Origin: an uncultured Eubacterium sp. | GTDB taxonomy: Bacteria; Bacillota_A; Clostridia; Lachnospirales; Lachnospiraceae | Assembly: GCA_948759685.1 (NCBI GenBank) | Contig: CAQBGY010000002.1 | Location: forward strand, 1 to 44,577 | Direction: 5' to 3' | DNA: 44,577 nucleotides | Notes under the pieces: generated by a model | Database searches by the model: none | What the model was told of the DNA's origin: nothing | Seen by the model: the letters and a program-made list of their open reading frames with translations, nothing else | Shown here: piece after piece, positions 35,701 to 41,847 of the stretch | Position numbering within the stretch: position 1 is the stretch's first letter | Layout of the letters: the number at the start of each line of letters is the position of its first letter | Translations under genes and position numbers: made by a program

Positions 35701-38160
35701 AGGGATTGGCTGTGTCACTATATGCCCCTTTGCGTCCGTGAACAGGGTAGTCTCCCCCTTGCTGCCAATCTCAACAGCTTCTGCACTGTCAAAGTCATAA
35801 CTTCCATCTTCCAGTACGGATAAGGAAGATTTCAGGTATGCCCGGAAACCTGCGCCGGATAATACGGGTGCTTCTGTATCGTCCCCGTTGTCGGATACCT
35901 TGATAAGCTGGAACGGCTGCTTGATGACCTGCTCTGCCGATGTGGTGCTTCTTGACACTTCCGCTACCAGATCGCCCTCATAATCACAGACAACCTCATG
36001 TTCCTCTTCATCAAGGAGATACCCTTCTGACGGTGTGATTTCCTTTACATAGTAATCGCCGAGATAGAGGTTCTTTACCTCTGCATTGCCGCCCTCATCG
36101 GTTGTCAGTGTCGCAACAATATCCCCCGCATGGAAGATAATGCCCGTTGCCCCGTCCGGGTGTACAATGTCGTTGCGGGCATATAAGCCGTAAACAGCGC
36201 CCTCCAGTTTTGCATCGCCCTGCGGAACCGCTTTTCCTGTCTCTTTATCTACCTTGTAGATGTGGATTTTTGCTGTTGTCCTGTCATTTGCAAAGGTATG
36301 GGTAAATGATGCCTTTGCGGTTGTCTCCGGCAGATAATTGAAATTGAAGCTGTATACGTCAGAACTGTTCCTGTAATATGCGTAAGGAGCCTGTGTCTCT
36401 GAAATATAGTAGCTGTTTGCAATCGGAAGGTCTACTGTGTAAGCGGCACTGCCATCCTCCCCTGTCGTAACGGTCTGTAATGCAGTACCCTTTGTCACAA
36501 TGACCTGTCCTGCATAATTCCTGATGTCATTTCCCGCATAAAGCGTATACTGTCCGCCATCTAACGGGTTTGCTGTCTCGGAATCTTTCTTTGTCACGGA
36601 AACTTCCGCTTTCTGACGGGTATTAAGCACAGTTGCCGACTCATACTGCACTTCCACCATCTGATCCTTATATTCAATCTTTACCGTATGCGGCTCTGTA
36701 TTGATGGTATATCCGTCAATGCTCTTTGTTTCCGTAACCACATACGTTCCAAGATGAAGGTCTGTAAGAACCACCTGTCCGTCACTTCCGGTCTGTAAGT
36801 TTTCCGCAATCAGGTCCCCTTTATTATAGACTTTTGTACCGTCTGCCTTGTAAATGTCTGCGCCTGCTGTCACTTTGAAAACAGCGCCCGGCAGTTTCTT
36901 TTTCTCATAAGTGAAGTTGCTGCCATTCCATCCTGTCAGGACTTCGCCCTCTTTATAAATGGTGATTGCCCCAAGCTGCTCTTTGTCCGTCGCACTGATC
37001 CCGGTTGTCTGTCCTGCCTTTACGGTCAGCGTGTGGACTTTGCCGCTCAGTACATATCCTTTTGGTGCGGTAATTTCCTTCACATAGTACGTTCCCGCCA
37101 CAAGTGCATTGGATTTTGCATAACCGTTTCCGTCCGTAGTCATGGTGTCTACCTTATTGGTGCATCCGCTGTCGGAATAAATCCCATATACGGCACCTTT
37201 CAGCTTCACACCGCTGGACTCATCGGTCTTTACAATCTCCCCATAGCCGATATTTTCCGTCTTTACCTTGAAATAGGCATGAACCGGATCTGCACTTGGT
37301 CTTTCCGATACAAACTCCTGATAGTTTGCTTTTTCCGTGAGCCAGAACACACAGCTTGAAGTTGTCTCCACTTCTCCTGCCGTGGAGTTCATGGCTGCCA
37401 TTGTCGCTGTTGTATTCACTTCCTTACTGGAAATGGTGACACTGTTCCCATCCTTTTCCACTTTGAACCCGTTCAGTGAAATGTCAAAATGTCCAAGTAC
37501 GCCATTGGTGTCGTTAAGGGTTCTCTCAAAGCGGCTGTTTCCCTCATTCCATTTCAGCTCATAAGTTTCCGCACCGCTCTGTGTCCTGCTTGCAAAACTC
37601 GGTCTTGTGGCATTGTAAGACTTGCTGATGCTGTCTTTCAGTCCTGTGTAATAGTCATAGGACGCTGACGGGTTCGGCGCTGTGTCGCACAGTTTCCTTG
37701 CCGCAGAATCACCGCTGCCTGTACCGAACAGGTTGCCGACAATCACCCACACCATTGCCTGTGTCGCTATGAACTGGTCACACTGGTCATTTGAAGGCGG
37801 CGTTGCACTGTTGCTGTTAAAACCAAAATAGAGGCAGTAGCTTAAAAGTTTCTCCTGCTGTGCCGTCATTGACGTGCTTGAATTGGGGTAGCTGTTCATA
37901 AGCTGCCCTCCGTCTGCCGCCAGCCCGAAGTTCATGCAGTAGGCGGCATTGCCGTCCAGTATGGCATACAGGATTTTCCCGTGGTCATAGCCTGCCTTTA
38001 ACTCGCTTACCTCGCCCGATGATCTTGTCGATGCATACCAGAAAGCGATGTTTGCACTGGAACTTGCCGCAAAAGCAGTCGTCCCATTGCTAAACAGCGT
38101 GGTAAAGACCGTGAGCAGGGCTAAGAATCCTGCCATAAACCTTTTCATTTTCTGTTTCAT
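32788..38160 (-). CDS. LPXTG-anchored surface adhesin with thioester domain and about 13 SpaA/CnaB-like repeats
   Basis: This 1790-residue protein starts with a signal peptide (basic MKQKMKR, hydrophobic core, AFAAS cleavage region near 31). Residues about 35-300 look like a thioester domain: Cys75 in NAAYCMNFG and Gln134 in ATQAMVWVI match the Cys and TQxA(I/V)W partners that form the covalent thioester of Gram-positive adhesins. About 13 SpaA/CnaB-like domains follow, with recurrent GAVFGLYA.EDI openings and EAPYGYV closings. Two adjacent three-domain blocks (roughly 34215-35215 and 33225-34215) are clearly duplicated. The C-terminus has LPQTG, a membrane span and a KKKK tail for sortase. 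No sortase lies in the window, so a host enzyme is implied. It probably mediates attachment during mating or to host tissue. AGGAGG is 8 nt before the ATG. Confidence 0.93.
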   Translation of the reverse strand: MKQKMKRFMAGFLALLTVFTTLFSNGTTAFAASSSANIAFWYASTRSSGEVSELKAGYDHGKILYAILDGNAAYCMNFGLAADGGQLMNSYPNSSTSMTAQQEKLLSYCLYFGFNSNSATPPSNDQCDQFIATQAMVWVIVGNLFGTGSGDSAARKLCDTAPNPSASYDYYTGLKDSISKSYNATRPSFASRTQSGAETYELKWNEGNSRFERTLNDTNGVLGHFDISLNGFKVEKDGNSVTISSKEVNTTATMAAMNSTAGEVETTSSCVFWLTEKANYQEFVSERPSADPVHAYFKVKTENIGYGEIVKTDESSGVKLKGAVYGIYSDSGCTNKVDTMTTDGNGYAKSNALVAGTYYVKEITAPKGYVLSGKVHTLTVKAGQTTGISATDKEQLGAITIYKEGEVLTGWNGSNFTYEKKKLPGAVFKVTAGADIYKADGTKVYNKGDLIAENLQTGSDGQVVLTDLHLGTYVVTETKSIDGYTINTEPHTVKIEYKDQMVEVQYESATVLNTRQKAEVSVTKKDSETANPLDGGQYTLYAGNDIRNYAGQVIVTKGTALQTVTTGEDGSAAYTVDLPIANSYYISETQAPYAYYRNSSDVYSFNFNYLPETTAKASFTHTFANDRTTAKIHIYKVDKETGKAVPQGDAKLEGAVYGLYARNDIVHPDGATGIIFHAGDIVATLTTDEGGNAEVKNLYLGDYYVKEITPSEGYLLDEEEHEVVCDYEGDLVAEVSRSTTSAEQVIKQPFQLIKVSDNGDDTEAPVLSGAGFRAYLKSSLSVLEDGSYDFDSAEAVEIGSKGETTLFTDAKGHIVTQPIPYGTYVVIETVTPHNMQPVRPFEVRIVENHPTEPLVWRVFIDREFTAKLRVIKKDADTKQTVLIPNTEFKIFNLDKNEYVKMVTTYPSKVTHTSFFTDSDGDLILPDTLKIGNYRIEEVAAPFGYVLNTDYVEVSVDSDTFYETDPDTYDAIITVEYEDEPVTGELTVEKKGEILDGYKGGLFADSEEKEFVYKEGSLAGAKFEVYAAEDIYTADMQTDEDGNRTKYYRKGDLVGTLTTGEDGKASISGLPLGQYRVVETEAPYGYVLNGEEQIVTFVYVDDKTPVIHESVTFTNDRQKLDMSVIKKDAEEDTPVAGAVFGLYAAEDIENSSGEIIIEAGTLLETAVSDENGRITFKKDYPFAVYEAKEIEAPKGYVSSEEVITFETEYQGQHEAVAAYSSEFLNEPTTFEFTKEDIASGAELSGALLTVIDKDGNVVDRWTSVADEAHVIKRLAAGETYTLREEFAPYGYLKAEEIQFAVEDTADIQSAVMKDEVPTGAIIINKDGEFVTDTTLMKGHWYDFIFNYFKDSLAGVEFEVYAAEDIVSPDGLDTVYYEADELVAAITTDEKGYANIDSLPLGKYYLVETKTLEGFVLDDTPIEADLSYIDQDTRVVYAGMNISNERQKVQITVVKKEAGTKNVLEGAVFGLFAKEDIVNKDGKVVVKAGTEIERGVTGKDGKLTFVSDLPLGKYYVQELTAPKGYVKSDKVFDVDASYQGDDKEVIEFEAEFENKPIKVQISKTDITGDNELEGAVLSVIDADGNLVEKWTSGKEPHMIEKLPAGKYTLREETAPFGYVIAQDIEFEVKETDEIQKVAMKDEAAVGKIIISKKSEDGKALAGAKFEIRDKDGKVIGTLTTDKDGHAESGELPIAAFKDGKYEEAVTYTVVEVEAPKGYLLDSTPKEVKFEYKDGKTRVAEYTLEVTNKPTEPKLPQTGDNMNPWVFAGFGLAAVAAGLGIIFWKKKKDGAEA

Positions 38161-38183
38161 TCAGATTTCCTCCTTGTCAGGGC

Positions 38184-38215
38184 AAAAAAATAACAAGCCC
38201 TGTAAAATGGCTTGT
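38184..38215 (-). terminator. Intrinsic terminator in the adhesin leader
   Basis: On the minus strand ACAAGCC pairs with GGCTTGT around a 9-nt loop, followed by TATTTTTTT and GCCC. It ends 23 nt before the adhesin start codon, directly before the ribosome binding site. Transcription entering from upstream would stop here unless the hairpin is prevented from forming, so it is a probable attenuator of the adhesin gene. Confidence 0.75.
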
Positions 38216-38261
38216 CATTTTCTGTTTATTTGTTATTCTGTTTGAGTTTGAATTCCTGCCT

Positions 38262-38323
38262 GTTTCCCTTTATATCCGGGTGGAACCCACATATCTAAGC
38301 CCGATATACTGATAAAGGGAAAC
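38262..38323 (-). promoter_or_regulatory. Long nested inverted repeat in the adhesin 5' leader
   Basis: A perfect 12-bp inverted repeat (GTTTCCCTTTAT at 38262-38273 and its complement at 38312-38323) encloses a second imperfect stem (ATATC-GGG with CCCGGATAT, one bulge) and a small GTGG/CCAC hairpin. As RNA it would fold into a long rod about 50 nt upstream of the terminator. It could be the sensor part of a leader-regulated switch or a protein-binding palindrome. It does not match a riboswitch class that I know. The rest of the 227-bp gap (38161-38387) has no gene. Confidence 0.55.
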
Positions 38324-38387
38324 GGAACATTTTTCATTTGTACTGTCTGTCTTTCTTATAGGTCACATTCCGGTTAAGGACAGTCTT

Positions 38388-38570
38388 TTACCGTCTGCCC
38401 GCCACGCCGCCGACCATCGTGAGTACCACCCTTGCAACAAGTGCAAGCAGCAACAGGAACAGTTTTGCCATCCCAAGCACCAGTTTCAGGAGCATAAGCA
38501 CTGCCTGCAATATCCATTTCAGTATGGTAAGCAGCACCACGCCTGTCTTTCTCAAAACCATTCCCACCAT
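38388..38570 (-). CDS. Small two-span membrane protein (60 aa), paralogue of 39192-39374
   Basis: The protein begins MVGMVLRKTGVVLLTILKWI and is almost wholly hydrophobic, ending TMVGGVAGRR. It is very similar over its whole length to the 60-residue protein encoded at 39192-39374. I chose ATG at 38570 because GGAGG stands 8 nt upstream; earlier in-frame ATGs lie too close to or before that site. The function is unknown. The pair flanks a ribbon-helix-helix-like gene, and the position next to the adhesin may indicate a role in surface protein display or mating-pair control (speculation). Confidence 0.75.
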   Translation of the reverse strand: MVGMVLRKTGVVLLTILKWILQAVLMLLKLVLGMAKLFLLLLALVARVVLTMVGGVAGRR

Positions 38571-38684
38571 AGGCATTTCCTCCATTTTCTGCCGTAATCC
38601 CTGACAATGCACCATCCTGTCCTTCCATTCATCCCACCGGATATAAAGGATTACCGTTTCGGCAATGAAATGGTTTACGGATTT

Positions 38685-38836
38685 TCATGTTTCTGTATCC
38701 GGCTCCACCAATACCCAGTGTAACCTCTGGCGCTGCCTGTTGTCAAGTTTCAGGCATTGTAAGACTGCCCTTATTGCCTCATCCGGCAAAAAACATGATA
38801 CCTGATCAAATCCGTACTGTCCCGTATTCTGTTCAT
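38685..38836 (-). pseudogene. Possible frameshifted small gene
   Basis: A good ribosome binding site (AGGAGG, 5 nt spacing) precedes ATG at 38836, but that frame stops after 21 codons. In another frame the same stretch reads about 50 codons of plausible protein (YGFDQVSCFLPDEAIRAVLQ, then HWVLVEPDTET) with no start codon. That frame also continues the preceding gene past its TAG stop. A single missing base right after the ATG would join start and frame. It could be a recent frameshift, a sequencing error, or stop-codon readthrough of the preceding gene. The remaining noncoding bases 38571-38684 hold nothing else I can support. Confidence 0.35.
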
Positions 38837-38845
38837 TTTTTCCTC

Positions 38846-39178
38846 CTATGGCACTGCTTTGTTAAACTTACCCAGGTAAGCAAGCATCCTTTTGAGTCTT
38901 TTGTCATTTGCATATGCCTTGTAGAATTTCAGCCTCCACATACCCATCACCTCCTTTCCATGCTGCCCTTTTTCTCCGGTTCTCCTTGCTTTATCCTCAA
39001 GGATCAGCCGTTTCAGGTAAGCTCTGCTTTTGCCATTCCCCTCAAACCATTCCCTCGCCTCTTTATCTGTGGTTGGGTTGAATTGCAGCGTGAACCTCAA
39101 TACTTTCTTTCGGTATGCCTCTGACATTTCATGCCTGTGTTTTTTTCTTTCTTCTTCCGTCAGTTTCGCCCTTTTCAT
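38846..39178 (-). CDS. Ribbon-helix-helix-like plasmid/ICE protein (110 aa)
   Basis: The protein is basic with a central pattern LRFTLQFNPTTDKEAREWFE followed by KSRAYLKRLILEDKARR. This fits the small ribbon-helix-helix-like proteins common in Firmicute mobile elements, where a strand is followed by a helix and a YLKRLI helix. It may bind element DNA and repress neighbouring genes. AAGGAG lies 7 nt before ATG 39178. It is bracketed by the two 60-residue membrane paralogues. Confidence 0.7.
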   Translation of the reverse strand: MKRAKLTEEERKKHRHEMSEAYRKKVLRFTLQFNPTTDKEAREWFEGNGKSRAYLKRLILEDKARRTGEKGQHGKEVMGMWRLKFYKAYANDKRLKRMLAYLGKFNKAVP

Positions 39179-39191
39179 TTACAGACTCCTT

Positions 39192-39374
39192 TCACCGCCT
39201 GACTGCTGCAATTCCCATCATCGTCAGTACAATCCTCATAACAAGGGCAAGGAGCAGCAGGAACAGTTTCGCCATCCCAAGCACCAGCTTCAACGCCACA
39301 AGCGCCGCCTGCAATATCCATTTCAGTATGGTAAGCAATGCCACCATTGTCTTTCTTAAAACGATTCCTGCCAT
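39192..39374 (-). CDS. Small two-span membrane protein (60 aa), paralogue of 38388-38570
   Basis: The protein begins MAGIVLRKTMVALLTILKWI and ends TMMGIAAVRR. It is composed of two hydrophobic helices with a short GMAK turn and a basic C-terminus. AGGAGG lies 8 nt before its ATG. Most residues are identical to the second copy about 0.8 kb downstream. Other frames over this DNA are shadows. The function is unknown. Confidence 0.75.
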   Translation of the reverse strand: MAGIVLRKTMVALLTILKWILQAALVALKLVLGMAKLFLLLLALVMRIVLTMMGIAAVRR

Positions 39375-39389
39375 ATGTCATTCCTCCTG

Positions 39390-39830
39390 TTATCCCCAGT
39401 CGTCAACCAGTTCCATCATGGTTGGATCTACGGGTTCCTCTCTCCTATGTTCCTCTGTTTCCTTTGCCACCGTTTCCATGACCATTCTTCCCATGCCGCC
39501 CTCTGCCGCCCGTACTGCCCCGCCTCCGAGGGCAGCGCCGAGCAGCATGATAATCTCATTCTTGACATCATTCTTTAGTTCTTCACGAATACCGTCAAGG
39601 TCACTCTTTGAAATATACTGTTCTTCCTTTTTCTTCCGTTCCCCTGCGTCTTTTAACAGGTTTTCACTCTCAAAACTGTTTGCATAGAAGTCTATTGCAT
39701 CCGTTATGAACTGGTTTACAGACTTATGAATGTCTGTATTCAGTTCCGCAAGCACCTTGTTCACCCTGCGCTGCTGCTCATTGTCAAGGTTGAGGCGGTA
39801 ACTTCGGAAAACTATATTTGACTTTCCCAT
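39390..39830 (-). CDS. ParR/StbB-like DNA-binding partner of the actin-like ATPase (146 aa)
   Basis: The N-terminal 60 residues (FRSYRLNLDNEQQRRVNKVL, then KSVNQFITDAIDFYA) have the ribbon-helix-helix outline of ParR-type adaptors. A linker and coiled region follow, and then an acidic C-terminus (PVDPTMMELVDDWG), the part that in ParR proteins contacts the filament. It lies 10 nt downstream of the ParM-like gene, the normal type II partition order. The identification rests mainly on this pairing. Confidence 0.72.
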   Translation of the reverse strand: MGKSNIVFRSYRLNLDNEQQRRVNKVLAELNTDIHKSVNQFITDAIDFYANSFESENLLKDAGERKKKEEQYISKSDLDGIREELKNDVKNEIIMLLGAALGGGAVRAAEGGMGRMVMETVAKETEEHRREEPVDPTMMELVDDWG

Positions 39831-39840
39831 ATGCCCACCC

Positions 39841-40764
39841 CTAACCTATCCTGCTGCGGTGCTTTGCAAGGAAAACCCTGCCAAGCTGTTCATACCCCTT
39901 TGCATTTGCTTTGATGTCCTCAATGTAGCGGATATTACCGCCGTCATGCGAGCCGAACAGCCGCATGACCGCCGCACCCCCGCCCACGAACACAATCGGT
40001 ATCACATCAAGGTTGTAGCCGTGTTCTTTCAGGGTGTTGTAGACTTTCTGTGCGAAATCACGCAGACAGTCCCTTACAATGTTCATGTACTTATCCGGCA
40101 GCGCCGCTTCTCCGGTTGCCATGACCTGCTGTATCACGTTTTCTTCAAGCTCCTGCCCGATCTGCCTGTTACATTCCTCATTGATCGTCCTCATGCAGCG
40201 GATAAGCCCCTGCTGGCTTGTGATACACTCTGCCTCATTCGGCTTGCCGCTCAGTATCGGCATGATGTCAATCGTCCAACTGCCTATATCTACCACCACC
40301 ACACGCTCCGGCAGGGTTTTCAACTGTTCTGCAACCGCCGCATAACATTGCGGGAACACGGACACCCTCGCTATCCTTGCCGTATATTTCTCTTTCTCAA
40401 AGAAGTAACTGACTTCTTTGTTCTTTGACAGATAATCAATGAAGTCCTGCTTCTCTGCGCCGAACCTTGTCAGCGGAAGCCCTACTGATAAAAGGATATC
40501 TGTATTCTTCATTCCCCGCTGTTTCAGTTCCTTTGCGACTGCTGCAAGGGTAAGCAGGTAGAAGTTGTCATTCTCAACTTTTGTGTCCCTGACCTCAAGA
40601 CGTTTCCCGCCTACCTTGTAATACTTTCCATCCAGTTCCACCACATCATCATAAAATGCGGGTTCTGTCGTAATCTCCTTTACGCCTGTCGTAAAAATCT
40701 GTGTTGCTGTTTTCATGTTTGACCAGCCGTGGTCAATCCCGATTACCTCAATATGTTTTTCCAT
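39841..40764 (-). CDS. ParM/StbA-like actin-fold ATPase (307 aa)
   Basis: This protein probably forms filaments that segregate the circular form of the element. It shows the actin-family phosphate-1 motif IGIDHGWSNMKTA near residue 8, the phosphate-2 motif VVVDIGSWTIDIM near 155 and an adenosine-type motif PIVFVGGGAAVMRLFG near 265. ATG at 40764 is chosen because GGAGG lies 9 nt upstream. The ParR-like gene follows directly. No obvious centromere repeats flank the pair, since the genes upstream overlap closely. Confidence 0.88.
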   Translation of the reverse strand: MEKHIEVIGIDHGWSNMKTATQIFTTGVKEITTEPAFYDDVVELDGKYYKVGGKRLEVRDTKVENDNFYLLTLAAVAKELKQRGMKNTDILLSVGLPLTRFGAEKQDFIDYLSKNKEVSYFFEKEKYTARIARVSVFPQCYAAVAEQLKTLPERVVVVDIGSWTIDIMPILSGKPNEAECITSQQGLIRCMRTINEECNRQIGQELEENVIQQVMATGEAALPDKYMNIVRDCLRDFAQKVYNTLKEHGYNLDVIPIVFVGGGAAVMRLFGSHDGGNIRYIEDIKANAKGYEQLGRVFLAKHRSRIG

Positions 40765-40797
40765 TCTGTTCTTCCTCCATAATTTATTCATGCAGAC

Positions 40798-41064
40798 TTA
40801 TCTCCTTAATATCTTTTTCATGCAGGGAAAGCAGTACTTATCTGACTGTCTGTACGGGCATCCAAAGCACATATCTTCTTTGTCCTGCCCCGTGATTTCA
40901 GGCTTGCTTTCTTCCTTAACACATTTCTTAGCGAGACACTGACGGTTGTTTCCGTAAAAGAATTGACAGCGCATACAGCTTCTTAAATCATCTTCCAGCT
41001 TTACCTGTGCCGCAATAATTCCATCCGGTTTTGGAGCGTTCTGCATCCTTACGTTAATTCCCAT
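40798..41064 (-). CDS. Small cysteine-rich, probably zinc-binding protein (88 aa)
   Basis: Eight cysteines form CMRC, QCLAKKC, CFGC and YCFPC, suggesting two zinc sites. The basic C-terminus ends KKILRR. I chose ATG at 41064, but the ribosome binding site is weak and an ATG six codons later is possible. The start overlaps the end of the 47-residue membrane protein gene by 11 nt. The function is unknown. The ParM-like gene follows. Confidence 0.68.
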   Translation of the reverse strand: MGINVRMQNAPKPDGIIAAQVKLEDDLRSCMRCQFFYGNNRQCLAKKCVKEESKPEITGQDKEDMCFGCPYRQSDKYCFPCMKKILRR

Positions 41065-41197
41065 CCACGCCACCCGCCTTTCCCCCGGCGGAAAGCCTGT
41101 ACAGTTCCTCCATCTTTCTGTCTGCTGTCCCTGCTGATCTTGCAAGGGAATAATATAGCAAAAGCACCATTCCTACTATAATTACTGTCCCTATCAT
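41054..41197 (-). CDS. Small single-span membrane protein (47 aa)
   Basis: The frame encodes MIGTVIIVGMVLLLYYSLAR followed by a hydrophilic tail ending GGVDGN. AAGGAGG lies 8 nt before ATG 41197, and the ATG overlaps the preceding stop codon (ATGA), so it is very probably translated. There is one N-terminal membrane helix, with the remainder probably cytoplasmic. It is placed between a 130-residue hypothetical gene and the Cys-rich gene and overlaps both. No family is recognised. Confidence 0.68.
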   Translation of the reverse strand: MIGTVIIVGMVLLLYYSLARSAGTADRKMEELYRLSAGGKAGGVDGN

Positions 41198-41586
41198 CTG
41201 CCGCCCCTCCTTTTCTGCTCCGTCTTTTTTCTCTGTTCCGCCTCCATCCGCCTGACATACTCACGAATGTCAATCAGATCCTCTAAGTCATAGATTTTGG
41301 AACACATAGCACGGTCAACATTTTCAGGAGTACATTCGCCATGTTCTGTCAATGCTGCTATTACTTTCTGCCTGATTTCTTCCTGTACAGAATCCGGCAT
41401 TGCTGCTATATAGTGCGGCGGCAGCTTTGACACTTCTGTCATTACCTCCTTTTCAAATCCGTAACTCTTTTCAAAGTCACTTAAAAACTGTTCTTTTACC
41501 AAGACTGCATTTGCCTTGTTTTCCTCACTGGCTAACTCCACCAGTCCGTCTAGGAACTCAATTAGCTCTTTCCTTGTAAAGCCCAT
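41194..41586 (-). CDS. Hypothetical protein, first gene of the leftward operon (130 aa)
   Basis: The protein is not recognised. It is helical with an acidic first half (RKELIEFLDGLVELASEENK) and a basic tail, EQKRRGGR. ATG at 41586 is preferred because GGAGG lies 8 nt upstream. It is the first gene after the leader with the terminator-like hairpins and so is the most directly exposed to that regulation. Confidence 0.7.
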   Translation of the reverse strand: MGFTRKELIEFLDGLVELASEENKANAVLVKEQFLSDFEKSYGFEKEVMTEVSKLPPHYIAAMPDSVQEEIRQKVIAALTEHGECTPENVDRAMCSKIYDLEDLIDIREYVRRMEAEQRKKTEQKRRGGR

Positions 41587-41611
41587 CTGTAAATCCTCCA
41601 TTCTCCCAAAC

Positions 41612-41675
41612 AAAAAGCAGGACCAGATTAGCGATACACAAACGGAATATCCGTTTCAAGAGCTAATTTAGTCCT
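41612..41675 (-). terminator. Leader terminator at the head of the leftward operon
   Basis: On the minus strand a 14-bp stem (AGGACTAAATTAGC with GCTAATCTGGTCCT, two wobbles) encloses a second perfect 7-bp hairpin (AAACGGA/TCCGTTT, 41640-41656) and is followed by GCTTTTTG. The T tract ends 25 nt before the first start codon at 41586. Its 5' arm can alternatively pair with the repeat at 41848-41863. Confidence 0.7.
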
Positions 41676-41687
41676 ACCTAAATAATT

Positions 41688-41715
41688 TCTATATTTTTTT
41701 GCATCAGAAAAACAA
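41688..41715 (-). promoter_or_regulatory. Possible promoter of the leftward operon
   Basis: On the minus strand TTGTTT (41710-41715) and TATAGA (41688-41693) are separated by 16 bp. Transcription would begin near 41680, about 5 nt before the terminator stem, so the transcript would contain only the terminator-forming arms. This is a moderate match to a sigma-A promoter. Confidence 0.45.
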
Positions 41716-41718
41716 TCT

Positions 41719-41817
41719 TCACCCCTTTAAAACCATATGGCATATATCCCTGCCGGAACTCTGATGCGCCACAGGCATTTGTGAGATATTTGATTGGTAA
41801 AACAGCGCTGCCTCCAT
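41719..41817 (-). CDS. Possible leader peptide (32 aa)
   Basis: A short frame starting MEAALFYQSNISQMPVAHQS lies in the leader between the two arms of the possible antiterminator. The only ribosome binding hint is AAGG 5 nt before the ATG. It has no known relatives that I recognise. It could be a regulatory leader peptide, a remnant of a lost gene, or chance. The surrounding stretch 41676-41856 holds no other supported gene. Confidence 0.25.
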   Translation of the reverse strand: MEAALFYQSNISQMPVAHQSSGRDICHMVLKG

Positions 41818-41847
41818 CAAAACCTTGTTTCGTTGCAAGTTTGAGAA

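Noticed and set aside
38161..38340. Known riboswitch (c-di-GMP, fluoride, guanidine or preQ1 type) in the adhesin leader
   Set aside because: I could not match the conserved core sequences of these classes. Only the stem and terminator architecture is supported.
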